Positions 1-12,061 of a stretch of 64,000 nt of DNA are shown one piece after another. A program made the position numbers and the translations under genes. The notes below the pieces were generated by a model. The model did not search any database, was not told the DNA's origin, and saw only the letters and a program-made list of their open reading frames with translations. Origin of the DNA: Phragmites australis (taxonomy: Eukaryota > Streptophyta > Magnoliopsida > Poales > Poaceae). Within the stretch, counting starts at the first letter, position 1. Each line of letters opens with the position of its first letter. The stretch lies in assembly GCF_958298935.1 (NCBI RefSeq), contig NC_084924.1, positions 18,759,819-18,823,818 of the forward strand, given 5' to 3'.

Positions 1-971
1 TTGCCGATCACCTCTAATCCACATTGAGGTGGGTTCAAGCTTCTAACAGCTTCTCTATCAAGTATTCAATTCTCACACGAGAAAAGGCTCACATCGAGCA
101 ACTTGATCTTAAGCCAGAATAGAGCAATGAACTAATCAATACCTTGATTCCATTAAAGTAACACTTTGCCAGTCCGCAAAGGCATGCTCAAAGCCTCTAA
201 CAAACACCACTGTGTCTCCTTCACAAGCTTCTTTTAAGGGCTCAACAGTGCAACCACCTCCAAACCGTCTAGGAGGCGGCAACATCCAAGAGTAACAAAT
301 CGATGACGCATGCTTGAAGGATCACTAGTTCCTCAATGATCAAACTCTTCAAAGGTATGCACTATATGCTCTCACACTCTCAAATATGCAACCACTAATC
401 CAAGAGAGGGAGAGAAGGAGGGCAAGTGCTCAAATGTATTGTAGTGAAGTGATAGAGTCCCCCTTGAACCAGCCAAGCGTCTATTTATAGCCCACCATTG
501 AAAATGTGGCCATTGATGTTGATTTGACAGCTCTGCAGTTCTTGCAGTCAGACTACAGGTCATCTATCCGACCGCTAGCTATACAATGGCTACTAACACG
601 TGATGATTACTCTAAAACATTTCTGGCAGTCAGATCGCCTAGTGTCTCGATCAGACCGTGAACTAGGAACAGAGTACCAAACCGCTCTATTCCTAGGCAG
701 TCAAACTGGTTGGCCAAGACTGTCAGACCGTTTGGCCTTGGTGATCATATCGACTGACCTCGCGGTCAAACCAGGGCTAGAAAACTACTCAACATTGACC
801 AAGTTTATACAACGGTCAGACCGGCCATGCCCGATGGTATCACCGCCACAACTCAGAATTTCGAAATGCATTGTTTTCATTGGCTCTTCTCAAACTAAAA
901 GTTCTCATCCTATATGAAATGCAACTTTGAGAAATTTGGGTACTTTTGATATCTCAAGTAGACACACATCA
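1..971 (-). mobile_element. Ty1/copia-like LTR, minus orientation, left end outside window
   Basis: This is the presumed 3' LTR of the minus-strand copia remnant to its right. Read on the minus strand, the copia pol remnant is followed by a purine-rich AAAGAGGGGT and then TGATGTGTG, which fits a polypurine tract followed by an LTR start at about 971. A minus-strand TATA box (CTATAAATAG) lies inside. Between 535 and 825 the segment holds repeated GTCAGACCG-like words. The left end and target duplication cannot be seen, so the boundary is inferred. Confidence 0.5.
481..490 (-). promoter_or_regulatory. TATA box of the copia-like LTR
   Basis: Minus-strand CTATAAATAG sits in the middle of the presumed LTR, as expected for the U3/R boundary of a retrotransposon promoter. 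The downstream minus-strand sequence is CT-rich. Confidence 0.45.
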
Positions 972-1173
972 ACCCCTCTTTATAGTACGACACTTATCCT
1001 ATTAATCTAGTCAATTTTATTCTCTAATCACCTTTGACCGGTAAAAGAAAAATTGCCCTACATTTTATACATTTGCTTTGAGCTAGCCATTTGCATATCT
1101 TCCACATATGCTTCTTCTAGCTTTGCGACACCTTTGGGACTATGGAGTCTTGTTTCTTGGATGACTATGAAAC

Positions 1174-3013
1174 TTACGATCTTCCTAAAAATTGGTAACT
1201 TTCGGAGATGCTTTTTCTATCTACTTTACAACCCACATAATCAAAATCCGAATATCTGATTAGCTCAAACTTAGCACCTTTTGGATACCAAAGTACTATA
1301 CAAGTTGAGTATTTCAAATATCTCAAAATACACTTAATGGCCATCAAATGACATTCTTTAGGTGATGCTTGAAACCTTGCAGACATGCACACACTAAACA
1401 TGATACCATGCCTAGATATGGTAAGGTAAAACAAACTACCTATCATTGATCTATAACACTTTAAATTTACTAGTTTATCTCCCTCATCAAGATCAAGATG
1501 ACCATTTGTCACCATGGGAGTCTTGATAGGCTTCGCATCTTTCATACCAAACTTTTTCAATAGATCCTTCAAATATTTTGTTTGGCAAATAAATGTCCCA
1601 ACTTTGAGTTGCTTGATTTGAAGTTCAAGAAAGAAACTCAATTTTCCTATCATAGACATTTCAAATTCTAGACATCGTTTCTCCAAATTTCTCGCAAAAA
1701 TCTTTATTAGTAGATCGAAAAATGATATCATCAATATATATTTGACATAAAAAAATCATTTACAATAGATTTAGTGAACAAGGTATTATCAACTTTTCCA
1801 ACTTTGAAGCCTTCCAAGAAAATCTCTAAGTCTCTCGTACCATGCACGTGGGGCTTGTTTAAGGCTATAGAGAGCTTTAGAGAGTTTATACACATGATTA
1901 GGCTTTTTTGGATGTTCAAAACCGGGAGGTTGTTCAACAAAGACAAGTTCACTAATTTTACTATTTAAAAAAGAAATTTTCACATCATTTGATATAACTT
2001 GATATTATGAGATGAAGCAAAAGCAAACAAGATTCTAATGGCCTCAAGTCTAGCCACCAGAGCAAAAGTTTCACCGAAATCCAAACCTTCGACTTGAGTG
2101 TATCCTTGTGCAACCAATTTTTCCTTGTTTGTTACAACAATTTCTTATTCATCTTGCTTATTTTGAAAGACCCATTTTGTCCCAATCACATTATGATCCC
2201 TTGGATTTGGTCTTTTTACCAATTCTCAAACATTGTTGTGGGTGAAGTTGTTTAATTCTTCATGCATGGTATTCACCCAATCCGGATCATTTAGAGCTTC
2301 TTCTATATGGTTAGGTTCAATATAAGATACAAAAGAATAGTATCCACAAAATGAAGCAATACGAGAACGAGTTTGAGCACCCTTACTAAGGTCACCAACA
2401 ATTTGATCAATAGGATGATCCTTGTCAATGGCATGGTGAACTTTTGGATGAGCTACCGGCTCTTGTGATGTAGTTGATGAAGTGGTAGCTTGCTGTAATT
2501 GATCTTCCTCATCTTCCACATTATGAGCTTGAACTTGATTATTCGTTGTGCAAGTAGATGGAATAGCCCAAATTGAGATAGATGGATCATCTTCTTGTTC
2601 ATCTTCCTCTTTTGGCTTGATGTCACCTATTGACATATTCTTGATAGCTTTCTCAAGCCTTCATTACCTACATCATCCAAATTTTCTTGCTCTTCTTGAG
2701 AGACATTAGTTTCATCAAATTCAACATCATGTGTCTCTTCAACTAAATCAGAATTTTGGTTGTAGACACGATAAGCTTTATTATAACAAGAATAAACAAG
2801 TAAGAAACCTTCATCATATTTTCTTTGGAATTTTGATAAACAAGCACCTTCCTTTAGAATGTAGCATTTACATCCAAATACCCAAAAATATGAGATGTTT
2901 GGTTTTCTTCCAATAAGGAGCTCATATGGAGTCTTCTTCAATAGTCGGTGAAAATACAATCTATTTGATGAATGACAAGCGATATTGCTAGCTTCGGCCC
3001 AAAAATTGTCCAA
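1174..3013 (-). pseudogene. Ty1/copia pol remnant (integrase end, RT, RNase H)
   Basis: On the minus strand, pieces of a copia polyprotein appear in the expected order. At 3013-2627 is the integrase C-terminal part, with NFWAEA, TPYELLIGRKPNISYF and VFGCKCYI motifs. At 2636-2226 is the linker into RT, ending DPDWVNTMHEELNNF. At 1983-1789 is RT with VEQPPGFEHPKKPNHVYKL and SLKQAPRAWYERL. At 1734-1174 is the RT end plus the RNase H start (TPMV, YRSMIGSLFYLT, SDFDYVGCKVDRKS). Frameshifts separate the blocks and the RT catalytic segment is damaged. Gag, protease and the integrase core are absent, lost at the 3030 junction. It cannot be functional. Confidence 0.85.
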
Positions 3014-3030
3014 AGCATTATATTCCGGAA

Positions 3031-4819
3031 GCCTAGGAGGATGGCTTCATATTCGGCGATGTTGTTGGCTGTGTTGAACTCCAGGCGAGCTGTGAACTCG
3101 GCCCACTGGCCTATAGGGGAGATAAGGACCGCATCAGCCCCTGCACTAGTGGCACCATAAGCTCCATCAGTGTATATTGTCCATACATCCGGTTGAGGTT
3201 GTGGGGGTCCTACAGGTGCCGGAGTCCATTTGGTGATGAAGTCGGCCAAGACCTACGATTTGATGGTTGTACGGGTCACAAATCATACCGTGAAGGGGGA
3301 TAGCTCTACTGCCCATTTGGTGATGCGTCCAGTCAACTCTCAGTTGTGAAACATGTCGCAAAGAGGGTATGAGGTTGGTACAGTGATGTCGTGGATGAGG
3401 AAGTAGTGTCAGAGCTTGCGTGAGGCCATCAAGAGGTCGTACACTATCTTCTCTAGCTCGGTGTAGCATGTCCTAGCCTCGGCTAGGGCCTCCGACACAT
3501 AGTATATGGCCCTTTGTGCAGAATGACCCAAACCCTCACTCTCCTCTTCCCATATTAGGGCAGCACTGATAGCGGAGCAGAGGCGGATAAGTATAGGAGG
3601 AGCCCTTCGCAGGGGAGGGGTATTACGAGCGTTTTGAGGTCAGAAAGGTGGGCGTTGAGGGCCTTGAATGCGGTCTGGCACTTCGGAGTCCACCTGAAAG
3701 GGTCGGAGCCCCTCAGCACTTTGAAAAAAATGGAAGGTTATGCTCGGCTGATTTGGCGAGGAAATGGCTAAGGGTTGCAAGGTGGCTGACCAAGCGCTAG
3801 ACCTCCTTTGAATTGGTGGGAGGTGACATCTCCGTGATGGCACGGATCTTGGCAGGGTTAGCCTCGATGCACCTTTGGGAGATGAAGTATCCCAGCAGCC
3901 TACCAGCCTTAGCGCCAAATATGCACTTCTCCAGGTTAAGACGCATGCCTGCCGCCCGAAGGCTGTTAAATATTTTTTGGAGGTAGGCGACATGGTCAAT
4001 CTCAAGCTTGCTCTTCACAATGATTTCATCGACATAGGCCTCGATGTTGCGGCCCAGCTGCTATTCCAACATCTTGTGTACTAAGCAGCAGAAGGTGGCC
4101 CTAGCATTCTAGAGGCCGACGAGCATCCGGACATGCAGTATACCCTGAAGGGGGTAATGAAACTAGTCTTGTTCTCATCCTCCGCAGCCATCCACACTTG
4201 GTGGTATCTGTACACGTCCAAGAAGCTCAGCAACTCATAGCCGATGGTGGAGTCTACCAGCTGGTCGATGCGAGGAAGGGGGTATGGATCTCGGGGTAGG
4301 CTTTGTTTAGCGATGTGAAGTCAATGCACATACTCCATTTCAAGTTGTGTTTCTTGACCAGGACGGTGTTTGAGAGCCACTCGGAGTGAATGACCTCTCG
4401 ATGATGTTGAACTCCAGCAGCTTATGGACTTCCTCCCTTGTGGCATCCGCTCGAACAGGGGAGAGCTTGCGGAGCCCTTGGCATACATGCCTGGCCTTTG
4501 GATTGACCCGAAGGGAGTGTTCGATGATGCAACAGTTGACTCCAGGAAGGTCCTACGGGGACGATGCAAAGACATCGAGGTTGCTCAGCAGAATAGTCAG
4601 GAGCAAAGCCTCTAGCTCTAGGGTGAAGTCTGCCTCAATTTGGAAAGTCCGATCGGGCTAGTCTAGATGTATTAGGACAAGCTTTAAGTCCCCCTTCGGT
4701 TGTGGCTTCGGAGGGCCGCGGTGTCTGGGATGCATCGAAGGGGGCACTTTGAAGCTCTCTTGGGCCACGGTGTGGTTGTGGTAGCCATGGAGAGGAGCGA
4801 GGTGTCCATACTTGATGCA
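3031..4819 (-). pseudogene. Ty3/gypsy (Tat-type) RT and RNase H remnant, left half of split element
   Basis: Minus-strand reading gives gypsy RT pieces at about 4575-3640 (CIDFTSLNKA-like; LRAAGMRLNLEKCIFGAKAGRLLGY at 3960-3880; then PPTNSKEV) and an RNase H N-terminal part at 3249-3031 (WTIYTDGAYG, then NNIAEYEAILLGF). There are many stops and frameshifts. The RNase H frame runs straight into copia integrase sequence at about 3030, so the rest of the element is lost there. The right edge at 4819 is an insertion site: the same element resumes at 9875 with protease and gag. The 'AEYEAILLGF' RNase H style is typical of the Tat lineage of grass gypsy elements, which is an assignment by family knowledge. 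Confidence 0.8.
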
Positions 4820-5770
4820 TGTCGGTGTATCAAGTAAAGGGGCACCCCGGCTAACAGGCCCCATGAAGGATGCAAATAGCCATGGGAACATCTCCTAAAA
4901 ATGCTAATCGGTCGATGAGCTACCCCGACCAGTGCAAGGCCTCCAGCGACCAATCTCGCTATGCCTTTACACAAACCCATGACCAGCCCCTTGGTCGCTA
5001 GACTGGATTGGACACTCACCCGAACGCTTCTCTTCACCAGGCACCGGCCCCGATGGGTAAGGTCATGGGAGGTGCAGTGGGGCGTTGTCCCGTCCCATAG
5101 CATTAAATGATACAATCTACATGTCAGCGCAGCACCGCACGACAGATGGGATGTTGTCAGCCATCTAGCAGGGCAAGTGGATGGAGATGGCGTAGAGAGG
5201 CAAGTGGACGGGGATGGCACAGAAGGAAATTGGATAGGAATGGCAGAGAGGCAAGTGGACGGGGACAGCGTGGAGAGGCAAGCGGACAGGGACAGTGCAG
5301 AAGGGCATTATTTCGTCCCGTCACATTGAATGTAGCAAGATAAGGCTCTACGGGCTAAGCAAAGACGACGCACGGAAGCACGATATACAAAGCTGTCAGA
5401 GCAAGTTGGCATGCCTGGTACTCCGTAATGATGAGTTGAGTTAGATATTAGAATGAGCAAAGATCATCTGTGTAGGGTCCGCTTGTAAGTTCTCCCTCTT
5501 TCTACTATATGAAGGGATGATGACCCCATCTGTAACCAAGATAGATCAATTCTGGCAAACTGCTAAAAAACCGTCTATAACCAAGTCAGATCTACTATAA
5601 CACAAACACATCATATAGGGTTGTTATCCTCCGGGAGACCCGAACCTGTATAATCCCTGGTGTCCCCGAATCCATCATCTACACACAGACACACCCAGTC
5701 CCTGAAACACCGTTCACACACCCACTGTCTAACATACCCTAGAACCACTGTCGAGGATTTACCCTCGACA
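4820..5770 (+). repeat. 5' LTR (951 bp) of the 4820-9874 element
   Basis: Starts TGTCGGTGTATCAAG and ends ACCCTCGACA. The promoter region near 5505 reads ACTATATGAAGGG; sister LTRs at 9610 and 13744 read ACTATATAAAGGG, so the TATA box is mutated here. A degenerate 25-27 bp tandem repeat around GGCAAGTGGACGGGGA lies at about 5172-5300. Directly downstream is TTGGTGCGTCAGATAGGGGG, a probable primer-binding/leader motif shared with the LTR ending at 14009. Confidence 0.85.
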
Positions 5771-5840
5771 TTTGGTGCGTCAGATAGGGGGCACGTTTTC
5801 GTTGTTTTAGCAAGTTTGAAAAAACTTGATCAGGCTACCC

Positions 5841-7585
5841 ATGGCCGAATCCACAACAACCGCTGAGTTCCGTTCCGAGGAGTCTGGCCGCCGCGACGTA
5901 TTCATCATGGGGTACAATCCAGACGAACCAGGTGTACTCCAGGCATGGGACACCGAACCGGAATCAGGGAGCTCCGAGACCCAACACGAGATCTGTATGG
6001 CGGCCCATTCCACAGAAGGCACTGGAGGGCCCCACGCCTCAAACACCGGCGGTGAACCCCCGGCTTTTCGCCCAGAGGGAAACTAGCCTGGCGTCGGATA
6101 GGCAAGAGCTTAAAGACAGCCCCAGCATTCCCAGCACAATCCCAAGGAGCCCCTACAAAGGGTGTTTTCTACGGTGGTGTCTTCACCTAGGCCATCACGC
6201 CACCCCAACACTGGGGGCTCCCCACCTCGCGACCAATCACCACTCCATGCCCAGCATCTCGACTATGTGACCATGACGCTAGCACAGAACCTCCAGAACC
6301 TAAGAGTTCTCCTCAGCCACCCACCGGTGCCCATACCAGAAGGCTTTTCGGTGGCACCTTGGCTATGAGATCTCGCCCTCCTAGTCAAGACCGCCTGGTG
6401 CCAGACCACGTCGACATGCATCGTGCCTATCACAAGGTTCAGTGAGAGTCGCGGTCACCATGGGTCACAGCCGGGCTCGCGATGGAATAGGTCTCGTGCT
6501 CCCCCAACCACGAGGAGTACCCGTGGGCCACCATCAAATCAAGGTGGCCAACCCTTTGACCTATGCGACTCCCTGCGCCAATGTGACCTCCGTGGCGTAA
6601 TCCAGAGCCAGGTGGCCACTAGAGAGGAGGAGAACAGGGCCCGACGGGTGCTAGAAAGGGAAAACAGCCTACCGTACATCTTCCCCCTGCAAGGAGGCAT
6701 CAGACAGCTCCACCCTATCGCTAGGGCCCAGAGACCGCTGTCTCTCCCCTAGGACACGCGTCACCACCCAGCAACGAGCAGTGCCCCGTTACGCGATGGG
6801 GTGTTATGCCCTGTCTGCCAGGCTACAGGAGGTGCACTGGCCGGACAAATTTTGGCCGATCCTAGCTGAGAAAGTATGACAGCTTGACCAACCCGGAAGA
6901 GTTCCTATAGATCTACACCACCATGGTGCAGACCACCGGAGGACACGGGAAGGTTATGGATAACTACTTCCCTACTGCCCTGACTGGTTCCACCCAGTCT
7001 TAGTTAATGAATCTCCCTTGCGGGTCGGTTCACTTTCGGGAAGACCTGTGCGACCAGTTCATCACCAACTTCCAGGGAAACTACGCCCGACCAGGGGTCG
7101 AGGACAACCTGTATCAGGTTTGACAGCGATAAGGTGTATCGCTACGAGAATACATCTGGCACTTCACTGAGCGCTGGAACACCATTCCAAGGATCACGGG
7201 AGAATCTGTGGTCATAGCATTCAAGACGGGGGTCAAGGACCAGAAAATGGTCAAGAAGCTAGCCATCCAGGTGATTCAAAACACCACCAAGCTCTTCGAG
7301 CTCACGAACAAATGTGCACAATCCGCCGAGGCCCGGGATCGGGAGATCGACTCTAGGTCGCACCCGGCGACCGACCGGCCCGCCTCTTCCAAAGGAGCCG
7401 ACCGGAAAGACAAGAAAAGCAAGCGAAAGGCTGGACCCCCCGAGGTCTTGGCAGTCAAACAAGCTAGCCTTACATGTCGACACTTCGAAAAGTACAGGAA
7501 AAAAGGTCGAGGCTACTGCTTGATCCACCGCACAGACGCCCACGACATAACCAAATGCAAGGTCGTACGAGGCATCATCGACTAG
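5841..7585 (+). pseudogene. Gypsy gag remnant
   Basis: A gag-like reading starts at 5841 (MAESTTTAEF, then VFIMGYNPDEPG) 70 bp after the 5' LTR and passes through several frames to 7585. The best conserved part is 7208-7585, with a VIQNTTKLFELTNKCA segment and a cysteine/histidine-type C-terminus (CRHFEKYRKKGRGYCLIH, then DAHDITKC) resembling the gag end of Tat-type elements. Stop codons (for example at 6084 and 6750) and frame changes make it non-functional. Gag would form the particle that packages the retrotransposon RNA. Confidence 0.7.
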
Positions 7586-7678
7586 GAGCTCGGAGAGCGC
7601 AAGCACAAACGCAGTGACAACGATGAAGACCAGGCTGGCCCCAACTAGTCGGCTTTGGGGTACCAGTAGGCTGACCAC

Positions 7679-8449
7679 ATGGTCCATGACATCTTCGGAG
7701 GGGCTGCGACATATTCCTCTAATAGGGAATACAAGTTGGTGGTCTGGGAAGTGTGGGCAATCGCATCAGACCCGAGCCCGCGCCTCAAGTGGTCGGAGAT
7801 CCCACTCACCTTCAGCCAGGCGGACCATCCAGCATGCATCAGACGCCCTGGTCGCTACCCCATCATGGTTGAACCCACAGTACAAAACATCCAGCTAGGC
7901 CACGTGCTCATCGATGGTGGGAGCTCGATCATCCTTCTCTTCACCGATGCACTGGACACCCTGCAAATTCCGAGAAGCTCATTAAAGCCATCCCCACCTT
8001 TCTTCAGAATCACCCCGGGCTCCTCGGCCAAACCGCTAGGATGAATTGAGCTACCGGTCACCTTCGGCTCGCCAGACAACTTCAGGACCGAATGGATCCT
8101 CTTTGACGTGGCCAACTTCGGGACCACGTATAACGCGATCCTCGGGCGACCGGCAATAGCCCAGTTCATGGCCATCGCTCACTACGTGTACGATGCAATA
8201 AAGATCCCTGGGCCAACAAGGGCCATCACCATTGCCGGCAGCACCAAGACAGCCCTGCACTGTGACAAAAGGAGCCTCGACATGGTTGAGCTAACTCCTG
8301 GGTCACAGCCTGAGACTGCCGAACCCAGTGGATGGCCAGTAAAAGTCCAGGTCATCGCCAGCCCAGAGGATCAACTCAAAGCAGTAAGCCTGGATGACAC
8401 CAACCCAACTAAGATAGTCCAGATTGGGGCCTCACTGGACCCCAAATAG
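7679..8449 (+). pseudogene. Gypsy aspartic protease remnant
   Basis: Two blocks carry the retropepsin region. At 7679-8044 the motif VLIDGGSSIILLF keeps the catalytic D as 'LIDGGSS' in place of the usual DTG/DSG. At 8108-8449 the C-terminal block reads NFGTTYNAILGRPAIAQFMA. A TGA at 8042-8044 interrupts them. The N-terminal part (MVHDIFGGAATYSSNREYK) is the usual segment preceding protease in this family. Location between gag and RT matches the gypsy order. Confidence 0.75.
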
Positions 8450-8962
8450 GAACTCACGCTCATCACCTTCCTCCGGACGAACGAAGACGTCTTTTCATGG
8501 GGTCCGTCTCATATGCCCAGAGTCCCTAGGGATGTGATCAAGCACTAGATGTCTGTACGGTCGGATGCACAACCCATCAGGCAGAAGGCGCATCGGTTCG
8601 CGGTCGACCAAAAGGAAGCACTTCGATAGGAGATCTACAAGCTCCTAGAGGCAGGCTTCATCCGTGAGGTACAGTACCCAGAATGGCTGGCTAACCCAGT
8701 CATGGTCCAGAAGCACAATGGTAAGTGGAGGATATGCATCGACTTCACCGACCTGAATAAGGCATGCACGAAAGATCTTTTTCCCCTTCCCCAAATTGAC
8801 CAGCTGGTTGACTCAACTGCCGGCAGCGACCTGTTGTGCTTCTTAGATGCCCGATTGGGGTACCATCAGATTAGCATGTGTAGGGGGATGAAGAAAAAAC
8901 AGCTTTTGTTACACCCTTCGAGGTCTTTTGTTATGTAAAAATGCCTTTTGGCCTGAAAAGCG
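8450..8962 (+). pseudogene. Gypsy reverse transcriptase, N-terminal part only
   Basis: The RT start is recognisable: VFSWGPSHMPRV near 8490, then IYKLLEAGFIREVQYPEWL, then WRICIDFTDLNKAC and DLFPLPQIDQLVD (8726-8815), and DARLGYHQI. It ends with MPFGLKSA at about 8941-8963, where the sequence switches into the 3' LTR. The YxDD catalytic block and everything downstream are missing. The deletion junction carries only a few bases of shared sequence. Confidence 0.8.
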
Positions 8963-9874
8963 CCATGAAGGGTGCAAACAGCCAGGGGAACAGACCCTAA
9001 AATGCTAATTGGTTGATGAGCTAACCCCAATCAGTGCAAGGCCTCCAGTGACCAATCTCGCTACGCCTTCACACAAACCCACGACCAGCCCCCCTGGTCG
9101 CAGGACTGGATTGCACACTCGCCTGAATGCTTCTCATCACCAGGCACTGGCCCCGACGGATAAGGTCGTGGGTGGTGCAGGGGGCGTTGTCCCATCCTGT
9201 AGCATTAAAGGCTATAGAGTGAGACTCTATAGGCCAGCACAGTGCCACACGACAAATGGGATGTTGTCAGCCATCCGGCAGGGCAAGTGGACGGAGGTGG
9301 CGCAGAGAGGCAAGTGGACGAGGATGACGCAGAAGGCAAGTGGACGGGAACGGTGTAGAGGCAAGTGGACGGGGACAATGCGGAGATGCTAGCGAACGGG
9401 GACAGTGCAGAAGAGCATCGTTCTATCCTGTCGTGTTAAATGCAGTAAGATAAGGCTCTATGGGCTAAGCAAAGACGGCGCACGACAGCACGATATACAT
9501 AGCCGTCAAAGCAAGTTGACATGCTTGGTACTCCATAATGATGAGTTGAGTTAGATATTAGAATGAGAAGAGATCATCTGTGCAGGGTCCGCTTGTTCCC
9601 TCTCCCTACTATATAAAGGGATGAGGACCCCGTCTATAACCAAGATAGATCAATTCTGGTAAATTGCTAGAAAACTGTCTGTAACCAAGTAAGATCTACT
9701 ATAACAGAAACATAGGACGTGGGGTTGTTATCCTCCAGGAGACCTGAACCTATATAATCCCTCATGTCCCCGAATCCATCATCTACACACAGACACACCT
9801 AGTCAATGAAACACCTTTCATGCACCCACTATCTAACATACCCTGGAATCACTGTTAGGGATTTACCATCAACA
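8963..9874 (+). repeat. 3' LTR, lacking its first 41 bp
   Basis: Begins CCATGAAGGGTGCAAACAGC, equivalent to position 42 of the 4820 LTR, and ends TTACCATCAACA. It keeps the TATA box ACTATATAAAGGG at about 9609 and five units of the GGCAAGTGGACG minisatellite (about 9285-9410). Its length of 912 bp plus the missing 41 bp equals the partner LTR within 2 bp. Confidence 0.85.
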
Positions 9875-12032
9875 ATGCGCCTTGCCAAGTCTTGATCAGC
9901 GTAGATGGATATCAGCCATGGGGTCCAAGCATCGTCATGTAGAGGTAGTTGTGATGGGGGATGGCTCTAGTCTATTCAAAGTCCCCCGGCCTAGGATGGC
10001 ATTGTAGGTGTACGGTATCTCCACGACGTCGAAGGTGATCATCTCAGTCCGCGTTGCAGAGCCCTCATCGAAGACGATTGGGATCTCTATTTGGTCTAGG
10101 GCATCAAGAGGGGCCTATGGGCTGGACAATGCTGGCTCCACGAAATGCAGAGTTGGTTGAAGGTGTGTATGAAAAGGAGGTCCGTCGAGCTACTTCCATC
10201 AACCAGCACCCTCTAAACTTTGACCTCAATGATGTTGGCTAAGATGACGAAGGCATCGGAGTGAGGGAACCTCACCCCTTCGGCATCGTCGGAGGTGAAC
10301 ATTATGGAGTCATCAGCCCATCCAGGAGCCTGACGATGGATGTTGATTGCCCCGATGTGGTTCGCCCCCACGTGCATAGTCTCGATGTTGCTGTTTTGAG
10401 GAGCAACAGGAGCACCCTCCTCCCGTTATGGCAAGGGCCGCTTGCCTGGTCCAGGGCCCCTCATCATTGTAGTGCTCCGTGGATGGTGGAGGCGGAGAAG
10501 GCAGAGCCTGCTGGGGAGCGTTCTTTAAGGCTAGTGATCAATCTAGTGGCCCATCGTTGGTTTGTGGCCTTCGGGCTGCCCGTAGCTGCCTCCCTCTACC
10601 ACAGTGTGGGATGCTTGCCTCTCGAGGTATTCCTCTTGGACGGTTATGAGGGTTCAGAAGTCCTCGGTGATGTGCCCCCGTCTTGCCCCATTTAGAGCGC
10701 ACCAGGGTCCCTCTTCAGGGTACCGACCCGGGGCGTGGTGTCTCTCTAGAAGGGCTCCGGGGCACCCTCGGCCATGGCCCCTAGGACAGGTTGGGTTCGG
10801 AGCCCCGCGGCCTTGGTTGATGTTGTGGATGCCACGCCATTGTCATTGATGTCCCTTGTGGGCTCTGGAGCCATTAGCCTCCTCAGAGCCCCTTTTTGCT
10901 GATGGAGGAGGAGGGGCATGTGAGGACCCCACTTATGAGTGCGACTTCTCGGGCTCGACGCCGGGGGGTGGTAACTTGCGCGACCCTTTGGTGGAGCTTT
11001 TCTTCCTCTGCACAATTGTATTCCTCGAATTTGTAGATGAGGGCCTCCACCGAGCATATGGGGCACCGGTTCAATCGATCGTATAGGGGCCCTTTGGCCA
11101 GACCCTAGGTTGTCACGTCGATGATCGATGAATCCAATATGCCCCTAACCTGGGCCTTAGTTTGGGAAAACCTTCAGAAGTAATCCCATAGGGTTTCATC
11201 TGGCTGATGCCTTATGGTGAACAAGCTTTTGTAGGTCACCGGCTCGATGAAGGTGCCCTGAAAATTGTCGTAGAAAAGGTCTCAAAGTTGAGCCTAGGCG
11301 TAAATAGTCCTAGGCTGCAGTGCCTAGAACCATCAGATGGCTACCGCCTCCAAGGCAAGGGGGAAGCACTTAGCCATGACGATCAGTTCACCTCCGCTAG
11401 CCTCTATAGTGAGGGTGTAAGAACAGACAAATTCGTCAGGGTCTGAGTTGCCCCAGAATTTAGGTAGCTTTCAGATTCGGAATCCCTCCGAGAATGGCAC
11501 GGCCTACAGGTCCCTCTCCATGGGGGAGCCGTGGTCTTGTAACAGGGCCTCGCGATGATAGGCCCGAGGCTACGAAGCCCGCGCAACAGCCGTAGGAGAC
11601 GCCTAGTGGTGACAGGTTGTGTCACAGCCCTCGGTGACCCCCAAAGGCTAGGGCAGGATGGAGCCGGCCGTTAAGGGAGTGGTGGTGGTCATGCGGGTAG
11701 TTTATTGCTCGATTCGCAAGGCCACCTGTAGCTCCTCCATGCTGAGTTTGAAGGGCTACCAAGCGTGACTGTTGTTCAGCCAGGGTGGCGTTCATAGCGG
11801 CGGTGCCGGTTGCAACCCCTAGGGATGCTACTTGGGCCCTCACCATGGCACTGTTGTCGGGCCTCCGCAATAGGGGGCCCCCAGCGTCAGCCATAGCTGG
11901 GGTCATGGGTGGGCCGATGGTGGCCGCAGAGCCCGCGTGACCTGTGCTTGGTCGTGCGGTCCTTCGCACAGGCATGGCTGGGGGTTGGCCACCAGCACTA
12001 CATTCCTGGTGGTCTTCTTCTTATGTGGCATC
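9875..12032 (-). pseudogene. Ty3/gypsy protease and gag remnant, right half of split element
   Basis: Minus-strand continuation of the element interrupted at 4819. Protease C-terminal sequence (VEIPYTYNAILGR-like) lies at about 10040-9980. Gag follows towards higher coordinates: a retrotransposon gag domain around 11460-10900 (PDEFVCSYTLTIEAS, then LFTIRHQPDETLWDYFRRF and RCPICSVEALIYKF) and an alanine/glycine-rich N-terminus (11975-11622), with a plausible start near 12032 (MPHKKKTTRN). Many frame breaks are present. The gag sequence differs from that of the nested 4820-9874 element, so this is a different family. Confidence 0.7.
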
Positions 12033-12061
12033 CTACCTCTCTTAGTACTTCTGTGCTCGAC

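Larger units (their letters stand above)
4820..9874 (+). mobile_element. Internally deleted Ty3/gypsy retrotransposon inserted in another gypsy element
   Basis: The element has two direct LTRs (4820-5770 and 8963-9874), beginning TGTCGGTG and ending ATCAACA or CTCGACA. Flanking 5-bp duplications are ATGCA (4815-4819) and ATGCG (9875-9879), a 4/5 match. The internal region runs gag, protease and the first part of RT, then stops abruptly inside RT at about 8960 and continues with the LTR minus its first 41 bp. RNase H, integrase and the 3' end are therefore deleted. Sequence of the host gypsy element (minus strand) continues on both sides, which confirms the nested insertion. Confidence 0.85.

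Noticed and set aside
4684..5220. 178-codon minus-strand frame
   Set aside because: Lies across the LTR boundary at 4820 and inside a GC-rich minisatellite-bearing LTR; no domain.
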